Assembly (NCBI RefSeq): GCF_014750685.1
Contig: NZ_JAAXGE010000025.1
Location: 1 to 54,467 of the forward strand
Direction: 5' to 3'
DNA: 54,467 nucleotides
Source: Bacteroides sp. GM023
GTDB taxonomy: Bacteria; Bacteroidota; Bacteroidia; Bacteroidales; Bacteroidaceae
Part shown: piece by piece, positions 42,575 to 51,041 of the stretch
Layout of the letters: each line of letters begins with the position of its first letter
Position numbering within the stretch: the stretch's first letter is position 1
Notes under the pieces: model-generated
Database searches by the model: none
What the model was told of the DNA's origin: nothing
What the model saw: the letters and a program-made list of their open reading frames with translations, nothing else
Translations under genes and position numbers: made by a program

Positions 42575-43579
42575 ATGAAGTTCGACAACCTTCATCAGAT
42601 TTTACGTTCACTTTATGAGCAGATGATGCCGCTGTGTGGGGACATGGCTGGTGTGGCGAAAGGCATCGCCGGGCTGGGTGCGCTGTTCTACGTCGCCTAC
42701 CGGGTATGGCAGTCGCTGGCGAGAGCTGAACCGATAGACGTATTCCCGATGCTCCGTCCTTTTGCCATCGGTCTGTGCATCATGTTCTTCCCGACTGTGG
42801 TGCTGGGCACGATAAACAGCATCCTCTCACCCGTCGTACAGGGCACGGCAAAGATGCTGGAGGCGGAAACGCTGGACATGAACCGATACCGGGAGCAGAA
42901 GGACAAACTGGAATACGAGGCGATGGTACGCAACCCCGAAACCGCCTACCTCGTGTCCAACGAGGAATTTGACAAGCAACTGGAGGAACTCGGCTGGTCG
43001 CCCTCCGACATGGTGACGATGGCGGGAATGTATATCGACCGGGGAATGTACAACATGAAGAAGAGCATCCGCGACTTCTTCCGCGAGATACTCGAACTGC
43101 TGTTCCAAGCCGCCGCCCTCGTGATAGACACCGTCCGCACCTTCTTTCTCGTGGTGCTGGCGATTCTCGGTCCGATAGCCTTCGCCCTGTCGGTATGGGA
43201 CGGTTTCCAAAACACGCTCACGCAGTGGATATGCCGCTATATACAGGTCTATCTGTGGCTACCGGTATCGGACATGTTCAGCACCATACTGGCGAAGATA
43301 CAGGTTCTGATGCTGCAAAACGACATCGAGCGGATGCAGGCAGACCCGAACTTCTCGCTGGATTCGAGCGACGGGGTGTATATCGTATTCCTCTGCATCG
43401 GCATCATCGGCTACTTTACCATTCCCACCGTTGCGGGCTGGATTATCCAAGCCGGAGGCATGGGCGGTTACGGTCGCAACGTGAACCAGATGGCGGGACG
43501 AGCCGGAAGCATGGCGGGCAGCGTGGCGGGTGCAGCCGCAGGAAACGCAGTCGGACGTGTCGGCAAATTGCTGAAATAA
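42575..43579 (+). CDS. traJ: TraJ, VirB6-like membrane protein
   Basis: A 334-residue polytopic protein with about five or six TM helices (for example GIAGLGALFYVAYRV, FAIGLCIMFFPTVVLGTI, FFLVVLAILGPIAFALSVW, VFLCIGIIGYFTIPTVAGWI) and a Gly/Ala-rich tail (GSMAGSVAGAAAGNAVG). Topology and place correspond to VirB6/TrbL of type IV secretion. Confidence 0.9.
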   Translation: MKFDNLHQILRSLYEQMMPLCGDMAGVAKGIAGLGALFYVAYRVWQSLARAEPIDVFPMLRPFAIGLCIMFFPTVVLGTINSILSPVVQGTAKMLEAETLDMNRYREQKDKLEYEAMVRNPETAYLVSNEEFDKQLEELGWSPSDMVTMAGMYIDRGMYNMKKSIRDFFREILELLFQAAALVIDTVRTFFLVVLAILGPIAFALSVWDGFQNTLTQWICRYIQVYLWLPVSDMFSTILAKIQVLMLQNDIERMQADPNFSLDSSDGVYIVFLCIGIIGYFTIPTVAGWIIQAGGMGGYGRNVNQMAGRAGSMAGSVAGAAAGNAVGRVGKLLK

Positions 43580-43610
43580 TCAATGTGCAATCATAAATTG
43601 GAAAATATAA

Positions 43611-44234
43611 ATGGAATTCAAATCACTTAGAAACATCGAATCGTCGTTCAGGCAGATACGCCTGTTCGGTATCGTCTTCCTCTCGCTGTGCGCCGTGGTG
43701 ACGGTGTGGAGCGTGTGGAACTCCTACCGTTTCGCAGAGAAGCAACGGGAGAAAATCTATGTGCTGGACAACGGCAAGAGCCTGATGCTCGCCTTGTCTC
43801 AGGATTTGTCGCAGAACCGCCCGGCGGAGGCACGGGAACATGTGCGCCGTTTCCACGAGATGTTCTTCACGCTATCACCTGAAAAAAGCGCGATTGAACA
43901 CAACGTGAAACGTGCCTTGCTGCTGGCGGACAAGAGCGTGTACCACTATTATTCGGACTTCGCGGAGAAGGGGTACTACAACCGCATCATCGCCGGGAAC
44001 ATCAACCAAGTGCTGAAGGTGGACAGCGTGGTGTGCGACTTCAACGCCTATCCCTACCGTGCCGTGACCTACGCCACACAGAAAATCATCCGGCAGAGCA
44101 ACGTCACCGAGCGCAGCCTCGTGACCACCTGCCGCCTGCTGAACGCATCGCGGTCGGATGACAACCCGAACGGTTTTACCATCGAGGGTTTCACCATCAT
44201 TGAGAACAAGGATTTACAGACTATCAAACGGTAA
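43611..44234 (+). CDS. traK: TraK, VirB8-like channel protein
   Basis: A 207-residue bitopic protein with one N-terminal TM helix (about 17-36, FGIVFLSLCAVVTVWSVW) and a periplasmic domain. In the Bacteroidetes tra system TraK is the conserved VirB8-type or TrbF-type assembly factor. Followed 6 bp later by traL. Confidence 0.92.
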   Translation: MEFKSLRNIESSFRQIRLFGIVFLSLCAVVTVWSVWNSYRFAEKQREKIYVLDNGKSLMLALSQDLSQNRPAEAREHVRRFHEMFFTLSPEKSAIEHNVKRALLLADKSVYHYYSDFAEKGYYNRIIAGNINQVLKVDSVVCDFNAYPYRAVTYATQKIIRQSNVTERSLVTTCRLLNASRSDDNPNGFTIEGFTIIENKDLQTIKR

Positions 44235-44240
44235 CAGGAC

Positions 44241-44549
44241 ATGAAAAGTATCAGAAAATCAATGTGGGGCATGTATTGGAAACTCCACGACAAACGGAAA
44301 CGCTTGGCGGCAAGTCTCAAAGGGTATCTGGACGGCTTGCCGCCGGAAACACGCCGCCGCATCGTGCTGGGGATGTTCGCCGCCTTCGCGGTGCTTGCCC
44401 TTTACACCTTCGGCAGAGCCGTCTATGACATCGGCAGGAACGACGGCTCACATATGGAAACGGGACACGCCGGACGGGTGGAACTGCCGACCCCGGCGGA
44501 AACAGGCAATCACTTAACACCTTATTTATATGGAACAGACAAAGAATGA
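44241..44549 (+). CDS. traL: TraL, DUF3989 membrane protein
   Basis: A 102-residue protein with one TM helix (about 36-55, RRIVLGMFAAFAVLALYTFG), a basic cytosolic N-terminus and a short periplasmic tail. DUF3989, unique to Bacteroidetes conjugation systems. Its end overlaps traM by 20 bp. Confidence 0.86.
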   Translation: MKSIRKSMWGMYWKLHDKRKRLAASLKGYLDGLPPETRRRIVLGMFAAFAVLALYTFGRAVYDIGRNDGSHMETGHAGRVELPTPAETGNHLTPYLYGTDKE

Positions 44550-45882
44550 ACCGACGAAAGAGAACAAAGCTGCTCCCGAAACGGGGAAACCGAAAAAGGA
44601 GCGCGAACCGCTGACAGAGGCGCAACGGCTGAAACGGCAGAAGATGATCGTGCTGCCCGCTATGGTGTTGGTGTTCATCGGGGCGATGTGGCTGATATTC
44701 GCCCCGTCCTCCGGCAAGGAGCAACCGCCGGGAACGGACGGATACAACACCGAGATGCCCGACGCTGACAAGGCGAACCGGCAGATTATCGGCGACAAGC
44801 TGAAAGCCTACGAGCATGGGGAGATGGAAGAGCGTCAGGAGAGCCGCAACCGTGCCATCGGGCAGCTGGGCGACATGTTCGACCGCGAGATAGCGGGAAC
44901 GGAGAACGGAGTGGACTTCGACCTCGCCAATCCGGGCGGCAAGGAAGAAAGGGCAAAGCCAGCCACGCCGCAGACCATCCAGTCCTCCGCAGCCGCCTAC
45001 CGTGACCTGAACGCCACGCTCGGAAACTTCTACGACCAGCCGAAAAACGACAATGCGGAGATGGACGAATTGTTGGAGCGCATCGCATCGCTGGAGTCGG
45101 AACTGGAAAGCGAGAGGGGCAAGGCTTCCTCTATGGACGAGCAGGTGGCTCTTATGGAGAAGTCCTACGAGCTGGCGGCAAAGTACATGGGCGGTCAGAA
45201 CGGAGGACAGCCATCGGCGGAACAGAGGGCAGAGCCAACTACCGTGCAGAAAGGGAAGAAGAACAAGGCAATGCCTATCAGACAGGTGGAGCATCAAGTA
45301 GTTTCTTCACTCTCACAGCCTATGAGTAACGCGGAGTTTGTCGCCGCCTTATCGCAGGAACGCAACCGGGGTTTCAACACGGCTGTCGGCACGGCGGAGG
45401 TATTGGACAGGAACACCATACCGGCGTGCGTGCATGGGGCGCAGAGCGTGACGGACGGGCAGACGGTAAGGCTGCGCCTGCTGGAGCCTATGGCGGTGGC
45501 AGGCAGGACAATACCCCGGGGTGCGGTGGTGGTCGGCACGGGCAAGATACAGGGTGAGCGGCTCGACATCGAGATTACCTCGCTGGAATACGACGGCACG
45601 ATTATCCCCGTGGAGCTTGCGGTCTATGACACGGACGGACAGCCCGGCATCTTCATCCCGAACTCGATGGAGATGAACGCCGTCCGGGAGGTCGCCGCCA
45701 ACATGGGCGGCTCGCTGGGAAGCAGCATCAACATCTCCACCAATGCCGGGGCGCAGCTCGCCTCCGACTTGGGCAAGGGGCTGATACAAGGCACGAGCCA
45801 GTACATCGCCAAAAAGATGCGAACCGTCAAGGTGCATCTGAAAGCCGGGTACAGGGTCATGCTTTACCAAGAAAAATATTGA
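44530..45882 (+). CDS. traM: TraM, VirB10-like channel protein
   Basis: A 450-residue protein with one TM helix (about 35-55, MIVLPAMVLVFIGAMWLIF), a periplasmic linker with a coiled coil (about 175-205) and a C-terminal beta-rich domain (TIPACVHGAQSVTDGQTVRL, GRTIPRGAVVVGTGKIQGER) typical of VirB10/TrbI. It spans the envelope and joins the inner and outer membrane parts. It overlaps traL by 20 bp. Confidence 0.93.
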   Translation: MEQTKNEPTKENKAAPETGKPKKEREPLTEAQRLKRQKMIVLPAMVLVFIGAMWLIFAPSSGKEQPPGTDGYNTEMPDADKANRQIIGDKLKAYEHGEMEERQESRNRAIGQLGDMFDREIAGTENGVDFDLANPGGKEERAKPATPQTIQSSAAAYRDLNATLGNFYDQPKNDNAEMDELLERIASLESELESERGKASSMDEQVALMEKSYELAAKYMGGQNGGQPSAEQRAEPTTVQKGKKNKAMPIRQVEHQVVSSLSQPMSNAEFVAALSQERNRGFNTAVGTAEVLDRNTIPACVHGAQSVTDGQTVRLRLLEPMAVAGRTIPRGAVVVGTGKIQGERLDIEITSLEYDGTIIPVELAVYDTDGQPGIFIPNSMEMNAVREVAANMGGSLGSSINISTNAGAQLASDLGKGLIQGTSQYIAKKMRTVKVHLKAGYRVMLYQEKY

Positions 45883-45897
45883 AAACAATAAAAATTA

Positions 45898-45916
45898 CCA
45901 CTAAAATCCAAAAGTA
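45898..45916 (+). promoter_or_regulatory. RteR-complementary leader motif before traN
   Basis: CCACTAAAATCCAAAAGTA abuts the traN ATG at 45917. It pairs with rteR 12448-12464 apart from two bulged A residues. Confidence 0.5.
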
Positions 45917-46903
45917 ATGAGAAAAGTAATCATCATGTTTGCCCTCGCTATGGGCATCATAACTGCCAACGCGCAGGAGAATGTAACCGTTGAAACGACC
46001 AACGGAAGTGAACAACCGACCTTGACGAAGGAGGTCTATCCGCAGAAGGAGGCGGACGGCGACCTATATCACGGGCTGTCACGCAAGCTGACCTTCGACC
46101 GCATGATACCGCCGCACGGTCTGGAAGTGACCTACGACAAGACCGTCCACGTCATTTTTCCGGCGGAGGTGCGCTATGTCGATTTAGGCTCGCCCGACCT
46201 GATTGCCGGGAAAGCCGACGGAGCGGAGAACATCATCCGTGTGAAGGCTACCGTAAGGAATTTTCCCAACGAAACGAATATGTCCGTCATCACGGAGGAC
46301 GGCAGTTTCTACACCTTCAACGTGAAGTACGCCGCCGAACCGCTGTTGCTCAACGTGGAGATGTGCGACTTCATCCATGACGGCAGCACGGTGAACCGCC
46401 CGAACAACGCGCAGGAAATCTATCTGAAAGAGCTGGGCAGCGAAAGCCCGATGCTGGTGCGCCTTATCATGAAGTCCATCCACAAACAGAACAAGCGCGA
46501 GGTGAAGCATATCGGCTGCAAGCGTTTCGGCATCCAATACCTGTTGAAAGGCATCTACACGCACAACGGCTTGCTTTATTTCCACACGGAGATAAAGAAC
46601 CAGAGCAACGTGCCTTTCGATGTGGACTACATCACTTGGAAAATCGTGGACAAGAAGGTTGCGAAGCGTACTGCCGTGCAGGAGCAGATTATTCTGCCGC
46701 TCCGCGCGCAGAACTACGCCACCCTCGTGCCGGGCAAAAAGAGCGAGCGCACGGTCTTCACGATGGCGAAGTTCACCATCCCCGATGACAAGTGCCTCGT
46801 GGTGGAATTGAACGAGAAGAACGGCGGCCGTCACCAGTCCTTCGTGATTGAGAACGAGGATTTGGTACGCGCGGGTACCATCAACGAACTTCAAGTACGC
46901 TGA
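45917..46903 (+). CDS. traN: TraN, VirB9-like DUF4138 protein
   Basis: A 328-residue exported protein with a signal peptide (MRKVIIMFALAMGIITANAQ) and a beta-rich body with two repeats (YDKTVHVIFPAEVRYVDLGS; later KRFGIQYLLKGIYTHNGLLY). This DUF4138 family corresponds in role to VirB9, an outer-membrane core component. traO follows after 2 bp. Confidence 0.92.
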   Translation: MRKVIIMFALAMGIITANAQENVTVETTNGSEQPTLTKEVYPQKEADGDLYHGLSRKLTFDRMIPPHGLEVTYDKTVHVIFPAEVRYVDLGSPDLIAGKADGAENIIRVKATVRNFPNETNMSVITEDGSFYTFNVKYAAEPLLLNVEMCDFIHDGSTVNRPNNAQEIYLKELGSESPMLVRLIMKSIHKQNKREVKHIGCKRFGIQYLLKGIYTHNGLLYFHTEIKNQSNVPFDVDYITWKIVDKKVAKRTAVQEQIILPLRAQNYATLVPGKKSERTVFTMAKFTIPDDKCLVVELNEKNGGRHQSFVIENEDLVRAGTINELQVR

Positions 46904-46905
46904 CC

Positions 46906-47481
46906 ATGAGAAAGTACATCGCAATAATCATCGCGTCGCTTGCCCTTTTTACAGGGCAGGCGCACGCCCAGCGGTGTCTGCCGAAGATGCAGGGCATCGA
47001 GGTGAGGGCGGACATGGCGGACGGCTTCAATCTCGGCGGCAAGGACGGCGGGTACAGCTTCGGGGCGGCTCTCTCCACCTACACGAAGAAGGGGAACAAG
47101 TGGGTGTTCGGTGGCGAATACCTGTTGAAGAACAATCCCTACAAGGACACCAAGATACCCGTGGCGCAGTTCACGGCGGAGGGCGGCTATTACTTCAAGA
47201 TACTGTCGGACGCCCGAAAGATTGTTTTCGTCTATGCCGGGGCTTCGGCTCTCGCCGGATATGAGGCGGTAAATTGGGGGAAGAAGGTGCTGCATGACGG
47301 CTCCACGCTGCACGACCGGGACGCCTTCATCTACGGCGGTGCGCTGACGCTCGATGTGGAGTGTTACGTGGCAGACCGTATCGCCCTGCTTGCCAACCTG
47401 CGGGAGCGTTGCCTTTGGGGTGGCGACACACGGAAGTTCCACACGCAGTTCGGGGTCGGTATCAAGTTCATCATCAACTGA
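46906..47481 (+). CDS. traO: TraO conjugal transfer protein
   Basis: A 191-residue exported protein: signal peptide (MRKYIAIIIASLALFTGQAH, cleavage near AQRC) and an outer-membrane-barrel-like body with alternating aromatic strands (GYSFGAALSTYTKKGNKWVF, ending in FHTQFGVGIKFIIN). The barrel is inferred from the C-terminal aromatic strand. Followed 7 bp later by traP. Confidence 0.9.
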   Translation: MRKYIAIIIASLALFTGQAHAQRCLPKMQGIEVRADMADGFNLGGKDGGYSFGAALSTYTKKGNKWVFGGEYLLKNNPYKDTKIPVAQFTAEGGYYFKILSDARKIVFVYAGASALAGYEAVNWGKKVLHDGSTLHDRDAFIYGGALTLDVECYVADRIALLANLRERCLWGGDTRKFHTQFGVGIKFIIN

Positions 47482-47488
47482 CACGGGC

Positions 47489-48391
47489 ATGGAAAGGACG
47501 GAAATAGATGCTGTCAGAAGGATGCCGCTTGCGGATTTTCTCGCACGGCTGGGGCATGAGCCTGTCAGAAGGAGCGGTAACGAGCTGTGGTATCTTGCCC
47601 CGTACAGGGGCGAGCGCACATCCTCTTTCCGTGTGAACGTGGCGAAACAGCTCTGGTACGACTTCGGTTTGGGCAAGGGCGGCGACATCTTCACGCTTGC
47701 CGGGGAGTTTCTGCAAAGCGATGACTTCATGAAGCAAGCGAAGTTCATAGCGGAAGCCGCCAATATGACGGTTGCCGGATGGGAAAAGCCCGTCTATCTC
47801 TCGAAGCCGACCGAATCCGTTTTTGAGGATGTGGAGGTCGCTCCGCTGCTCCGCTCACTGCTGACGGAGTATTTAGAGGAACGGGGCATCCCTTACGCCA
47901 TCGCATCCCGTCACTGCTGCCGCTTGAACTACGGTGTGCGTGGGAAACGGTATTTTGCCGTTGGCTTTCCGAACATGGCAGGTGGCTATGAAGTCAGAAG
48001 CCGATATTTCAAGGGTTGCATACCTCCGAAGTCTGTATCACTGGTAAAGGCGAATGACATCCCGGCTGACGAGTGCCTCGTGTTCGAGGGCTTCATGGAC
48101 TTTCTCTCTGCCGTGACGCTTGGTGTAACCGGTAACGCTGACTGTCTTGTGCTGAACTCAGTCGCCAACGTGGAGAAGGCGGCGGGATTGCTGGACGGAT
48201 ACGGGCGCATCGGCTGCTTCCTCGACCGTGACGAAGCCGGACGGCGGACGCTTGCCGCACTTACCATGCGATACGGGGAACGTGTCACCGACCGTTCCTC
48301 CCTCTATGACGGTTGCAAGGACTTGAACGAGTACCTGCAACTGACAACGAAAAAACAGAAAAACAACCATCTAAAAATCGAAGAACAATGA
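47489..48391 (+). CDS. traP: TraP, primase-like Toprim protein
   Basis: A 300-residue primase-related protein from ATG 47489. The N-terminal part (LARLGHEPVRRSGNELWYLA, FRVNVAKQLWYDFGLGKGGD) follows the CHC2 zinc domain of DnaG but lacks the zinc cysteines in the expected places. The Toprim domain has the Glu motif (LVFEGFMDFLSA) and the Asp pair (CFLDRDEAG). It may prime complementary-strand synthesis in the recipient. An upstream frame overlapping traO was rejected. Overlaps traQ in ATGA. Confidence 0.88.
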   Translation: MERTEIDAVRRMPLADFLARLGHEPVRRSGNELWYLAPYRGERTSSFRVNVAKQLWYDFGLGKGGDIFTLAGEFLQSDDFMKQAKFIAEAANMTVAGWEKPVYLSKPTESVFEDVEVAPLLRSLLTEYLEERGIPYAIASRHCCRLNYGVRGKRYFAVGFPNMAGGYEVRSRYFKGCIPPKSVSLVKANDIPADECLVFEGFMDFLSAVTLGVTGNADCLVLNSVANVEKAAGLLDGYGRIGCFLDRDEAGRRTLAALTMRYGERVTDRSSLYDGCKDLNEYLQLTTKKQKNNHLKIEEQ

Positions 48392-48891
48392 ACATACTGA
48401 ACAACAGAAACAAGAGAACATCAATATTCAAGGCAGTGGCGTTATGCCTGATAGCCGCCATGTCATTCACCCTCGTGTCATGTGACGATGACATGGACAT
48501 CCAGCAGTCCTATCCCTTCACGGTGGAGGTCATGCCCGTGCCGAACAAGGTAGTAAAGGGGCAGACAGTGGAAATCCGCTGTGAACTGAAAAAGGAGGGC
48601 GACTTTTCGGGTACGCTCTATACCATCCGCTATTTCCAGTTCGAGGGGGAAGGCTCGCTCAAAATGGATAACGGCATCACCTTCCTGCCTAACGACCGCT
48701 ACCTGCTGGAGAACGAAAAATTCCGCCTGTACTACACGGCGGCGGGTGATGAGGCGCATAATTTCATCGTGGTGGTGGAGGATAACTTTAGCAACTCCTA
48801 CGAACTGGAATTTGACTTCAACAACAGGAATGTAAAGGACGACGATCTTACCATCGTTCCCATCGGCAACTTCAGCCCCTTGTTGAAATGA
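48388..48891 (+). CDS. traQ: TraQ, DUF3872 lipoprotein
   Basis: A 167-residue protein with a lipobox (LVSC, Cys32) after a hydrophobic stretch (AVALCLIAAMSFTLVSC). The body is a beta-sandwich-like DUF3872 domain. It overlaps traP and the following lysozyme gene by 4 bp each, so translation is coupled. Likely exported and outer-membrane attached. Confidence 0.88.
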   Translation: MNILNNRNKRTSIFKAVALCLIAAMSFTLVSCDDDMDIQQSYPFTVEVMPVPNKVVKGQTVEIRCELKKEGDFSGTLYTIRYFQFEGEGSLKMDNGITFLPNDRYLLENEKFRLYYTAAGDEAHNFIVVVEDNFSNSYELEFDFNNRNVKDDDLTIVPIGNFSPLLK

Positions 48892-49415
48892 TGCGTGTAT
48901 TCATGACAATGCTCTGTTCACTTCTGACGGTCTGTTCTGTGTCCGCGCAGATCAGCCGCCAAGAGGGAACGGACGGGCAGGCGGCAATCTACCGACTGCC
49001 GCTTATGGAACGTGCTTTTTTATGCTGCCGCTACTTTGAAGGCTGGCACTCAGAAAAACACTACCCATACGTCGGTTGGGGTCACAAACTTTTGCCAAAC
49101 GAGAAGTATTCGGCACGAACCATGACAAAACGGGATGCGGATGAACTTTTGCGGAAAGACCTGCGCAAATTTGTCGCCATGTTCCGTAAATTCGGGGTTG
49201 ATTCGATTTTGCTTGGCACGTTAGCTTACAATGTGGGACCGGCGAAGCTGTTAGGCAGCAAAACAATCCCCAAAAGCACCTTAATCAAGAAGCTGGAAGC
49301 TGGTGACAGGAACATCTACCGTGAGTATATAGCCTTCTGCAACTACAAAGGAAAACGCCACGCCATGCTGCTCAAACGGAGAAAGGCGGAGTTTGCGCTG
49401 TTGTATATCCCATAA
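48888..49415 (+). CDS. Lysozyme-like peptidoglycan hydrolase of the tra operon
   Basis: A 175-residue exported protein (signal about 1-21, SVSAQ). The glutamate in FEGWHSEKHYPYVGWGHKL fits the catalytic Glu and the following GxGH-like motif of phage-type (GH24) lysozymes. It would open the peptidoglycan for the conjugation channel, as VirB1 does. It is last in the tra operon; a strong terminator follows. Confidence 0.85.
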   Translation: MMRVFMTMLCSLLTVCSVSAQISRQEGTDGQAAIYRLPLMERAFLCCRYFEGWHSEKHYPYVGWGHKLLPNEKYSARTMTKRDADELLRKDLRKFVAMFRKFGVDSILLGTLAYNVGPAKLLGSKTIPKSTLIKKLEAGDRNIYREYIAFCNYKGKRHAMLLKRRKAEFALLYIP

Positions 49416-49432
49416 AAGGACTGACAAAACTG

Positions 49433-49471
49433 GCAAAAGACGTGCCATATTTAACTTGGCACGTCTTTTGC
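49433..49471. terminator. tra operon terminator
   Basis: GCAAAAGACGTGCCA (49433-49447) pairs perfectly with TGGCACGTCTTTTGC (49457-49471), loop of 9; A and T runs on both sides let it act in both directions. Confidence 0.93.
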
Positions 49472-49902
49472 TCTATCACTTGATAGATTATCGTAGGATT
49501 TTCTCGTTAATTGACATCGTTGAGCCATTTTTGCCTATCGGTTTCCAAATAACACTTCAAGTTGTAAGTGTTGTGAGAGCAATACAAAACATAGTTATTA
49601 ACCATAAAAAGTATAGCGAAATTATGAAGAAAGTATTTAGGAAAATTCAGAAAGGAACAACAAAAATGATTGAACGTATCAAATCGTTGGGGGAAATGGA
49701 GACGAAGCAGAAATGTGTAGTTCAACGGTTCGAGATTATCATTCCCCTCCACCAAAAAATAACGACCCAATATATAGCCTCCGCAAGTTTTACTTGCGGA
49801 TTTTTTAGTTATCGCAGATTGGACAAAGGTTTCTTTGCTACTTTCTTTGTCCGCCATCATGCTCACTGAAAGAAAGTAGGGCGGCTCTCGCCGCCCCGCC
49901 AC
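49472..49902. other. Gap between tra and the accessory operon
   Basis: 431 bp. A small hairpin AACACTT/AAGTGTT is at 49551-49572. A plus-strand reading frame from ATG 49624 (81 codons, basic start) runs across a terminator-like hairpin, TCCGCAAGT/ACTTGCGGA at 49780-49800 followed by six T, so it is probably not a gene; a short transcript ending at 49806 is possible. GGGCGGC/GCCGCCC at 49879-49896 may end the minus-strand operon. Confidence 0.5.
49780..49806 (+). terminator. Terminator in the gap after tra
   Basis: TCCGCAAGT (49780-49788) pairs with ACTTGCGGA (49792-49800), then TTTTTT. Its upstream transcript is not identified. Confidence 0.7.
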
Positions 49903-50211
49903 TCAAAAGCGTGTGTAAAGTCCCGTCACCATCGTGAACATTTCCTCCAGCATATCAAAATAGATACCCTCGTGTACGGCAATGTCCTTTGTCTTGCACT
50001 CAAAGGTCTTTTTGCTGAACGTCCTGCGGTAGAAGCGCATATTGTAGAGGTCTGCCCCTTCGTCATAGATGATGTCAAGGCGGTTGGCACTTGTTTTGTT
50101 CCTTGCAAGGCTCATCCGTAAGCCGTTGCCCATATCTATGAAATCACGGCTACCTGTCATGGCGGTGAAGCGTTTTCCGCCTATCTGCTGTAATATCGTC
50201 TTGGCTATCAT
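49903..50211 (-). CDS. Conserved hypothetical protein
   Basis: About 102 residues from ATG 50211 (MIAKTILQQIGGKRFTAMTG); the frame is open further upstream to 50322 but those codons overlap the gap and look non-coding. It has a positively charged N-terminal part and an aromatic C-terminal end (EGIYFDMLEEMFTMVTGLY). No motif is recognised. It is last in the minus-strand accessory operon, all small genes often found beside PcfJ in Bacteroidales elements. Confidence 0.65.
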   Translation of the reverse strand: MIAKTILQQIGGKRFTAMTGSRDFIDMGNGLRMSLARNKTSANRLDIIYDEGADLYNMRFYRRTFSKKTFECKTKDIAVHEGIYFDMLEEMFTMVTGLYTRF

Positions 50212-50264
50212 ATCTTTTGTTTTTAGGGTTTTAAGTATTGGCGGTGCGGACACCGCCATCCCGT

Positions 50265-50510
50265 TCAAAATTCTCGCATTTCGGAAATGGGGGTCTGCCG
50301 TTGTAGCCACTCTTTCACACATTCCATATTGTACTCGCTCGTGATGACTGCCGTATGGCTGTCGGTGGCGGTGAAACGTGTGCTTTCGTAATCATCTATC
50401 CACCCCTTGAGGGTGTCCGTTCCCCACGCTCCGGTATCGTCAAAGATACCGTCCAATGCCGTGATAGGTTCGCTGAACTTGACTATCAGCGTTTGATAGG
50501 TCGTGTTCAT
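50265..50510 (-). CDS. Conserved hypothetical protein
   Basis: About 81 residues from ATG 50510 (MNTTYQTLIVKFSEPITALD). It overlaps the preceding DUF3873 gene by 4 bp, which supports the start. Acidic, alpha/beta by pattern (FTATDSHTAVITSEYNMECV). Function unknown. Confidence 0.65.
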   Translation of the reverse strand: MNTTYQTLIVKFSEPITALDGIFDDTGAWGTDTLKGWIDDYESTRFTATDSHTAVITSEYNMECVKEWLQRQTPISEMREF

Positions 50511-50740
50511 AGTCTGTCCTCCTTTCCCTTCTTTGCGTTCAGCCACTTGTCCCGTGCGGCTCGGCACTCGTCCAACGTGGGTTTGACACAAGAGAACAAT
50601 TCTCTGTCTATGGGGTGGCGGTAGTCGTACTGCACAAGTGTCCGCCTGCGTCTTCCGATACCCGATTGGAAACGCTCGTATTTCTCCGTACCTGCTTCCG
50701 CGCAGGTGCTTACTCCGTTGATGGTCATTCGTGTTGTCAT
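50507..50740 (-). CDS. DUF3873 family protein
   Basis: A 77-residue basic protein (MTTRMTINGVSTCAEAGTEK, RRRTLVQYDYRHPIDRELFS) that fits DUF3873, a small family found in CTnDOT-type accessory regions. It lies 19 bp after the next upstream gene and overlaps its downstream neighbour. Confidence 0.75.
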   Translation of the reverse strand: MTTRMTINGVSTCAEAGTEKYERFQSGIGRRRRTLVQYDYRHPIDRELFSCVKPTLDECRAARDKWLNAKKGKEDRL

Positions 50741-50759
50741 AATGTTGCTTTTTAGATGG

Positions 50760-51017
50760 TTAAAAATGTACTGACAGAACTCTGTTCTTCATCACCATTT
50801 CGGGGTTGCTTGTGTAGCGTTGGTGCAGGTAGAAATGGTGTGAGCCGAAGCCGTAAAGGAAAAACTTGTCAAGTTCGTGCTTCTCGGCAAACTCCTTTAC
50901 GCTCTTTCTCAATTCCCCCTCACTCGTTGTGAGAGTGAGGAGGTTCACAAATTCAAGGAACATCGTGGGGATTGCATCATCCCACACACAAATCATACTT
51001 TCAATTCTTACTTCCAT
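50760..51017 (-). CDS. Hypothetical protein
   Basis: An 85-residue acidic protein (MEVRIESMICVWDDAIPTMF) in the accessory operon, 24 bp after the PcfJ-like gene. No family recognised. The C-terminus is rich in Tyr, His and Phe (FFLYGFGSHHFYLHQRYTSN). Confidence 0.6.
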   Translation of the reverse strand: MEVRIESMICVWDDAIPTMFLEFVNLLTLTTSEGELRKSVKEFAEKHELDKFFLYGFGSHHFYLHQRYTSNPEMVMKNRVLSVHF

Positions 51018-51041
51018 ATCAATGTTGTTTTAGGGGTTATG

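Noticed and set aside
49700..49772. tRNA-like 3-prime end (GGTTCGA and later CCTCCACCA)
   Set aside because: No acceptor, anticodon or T stems can be formed.
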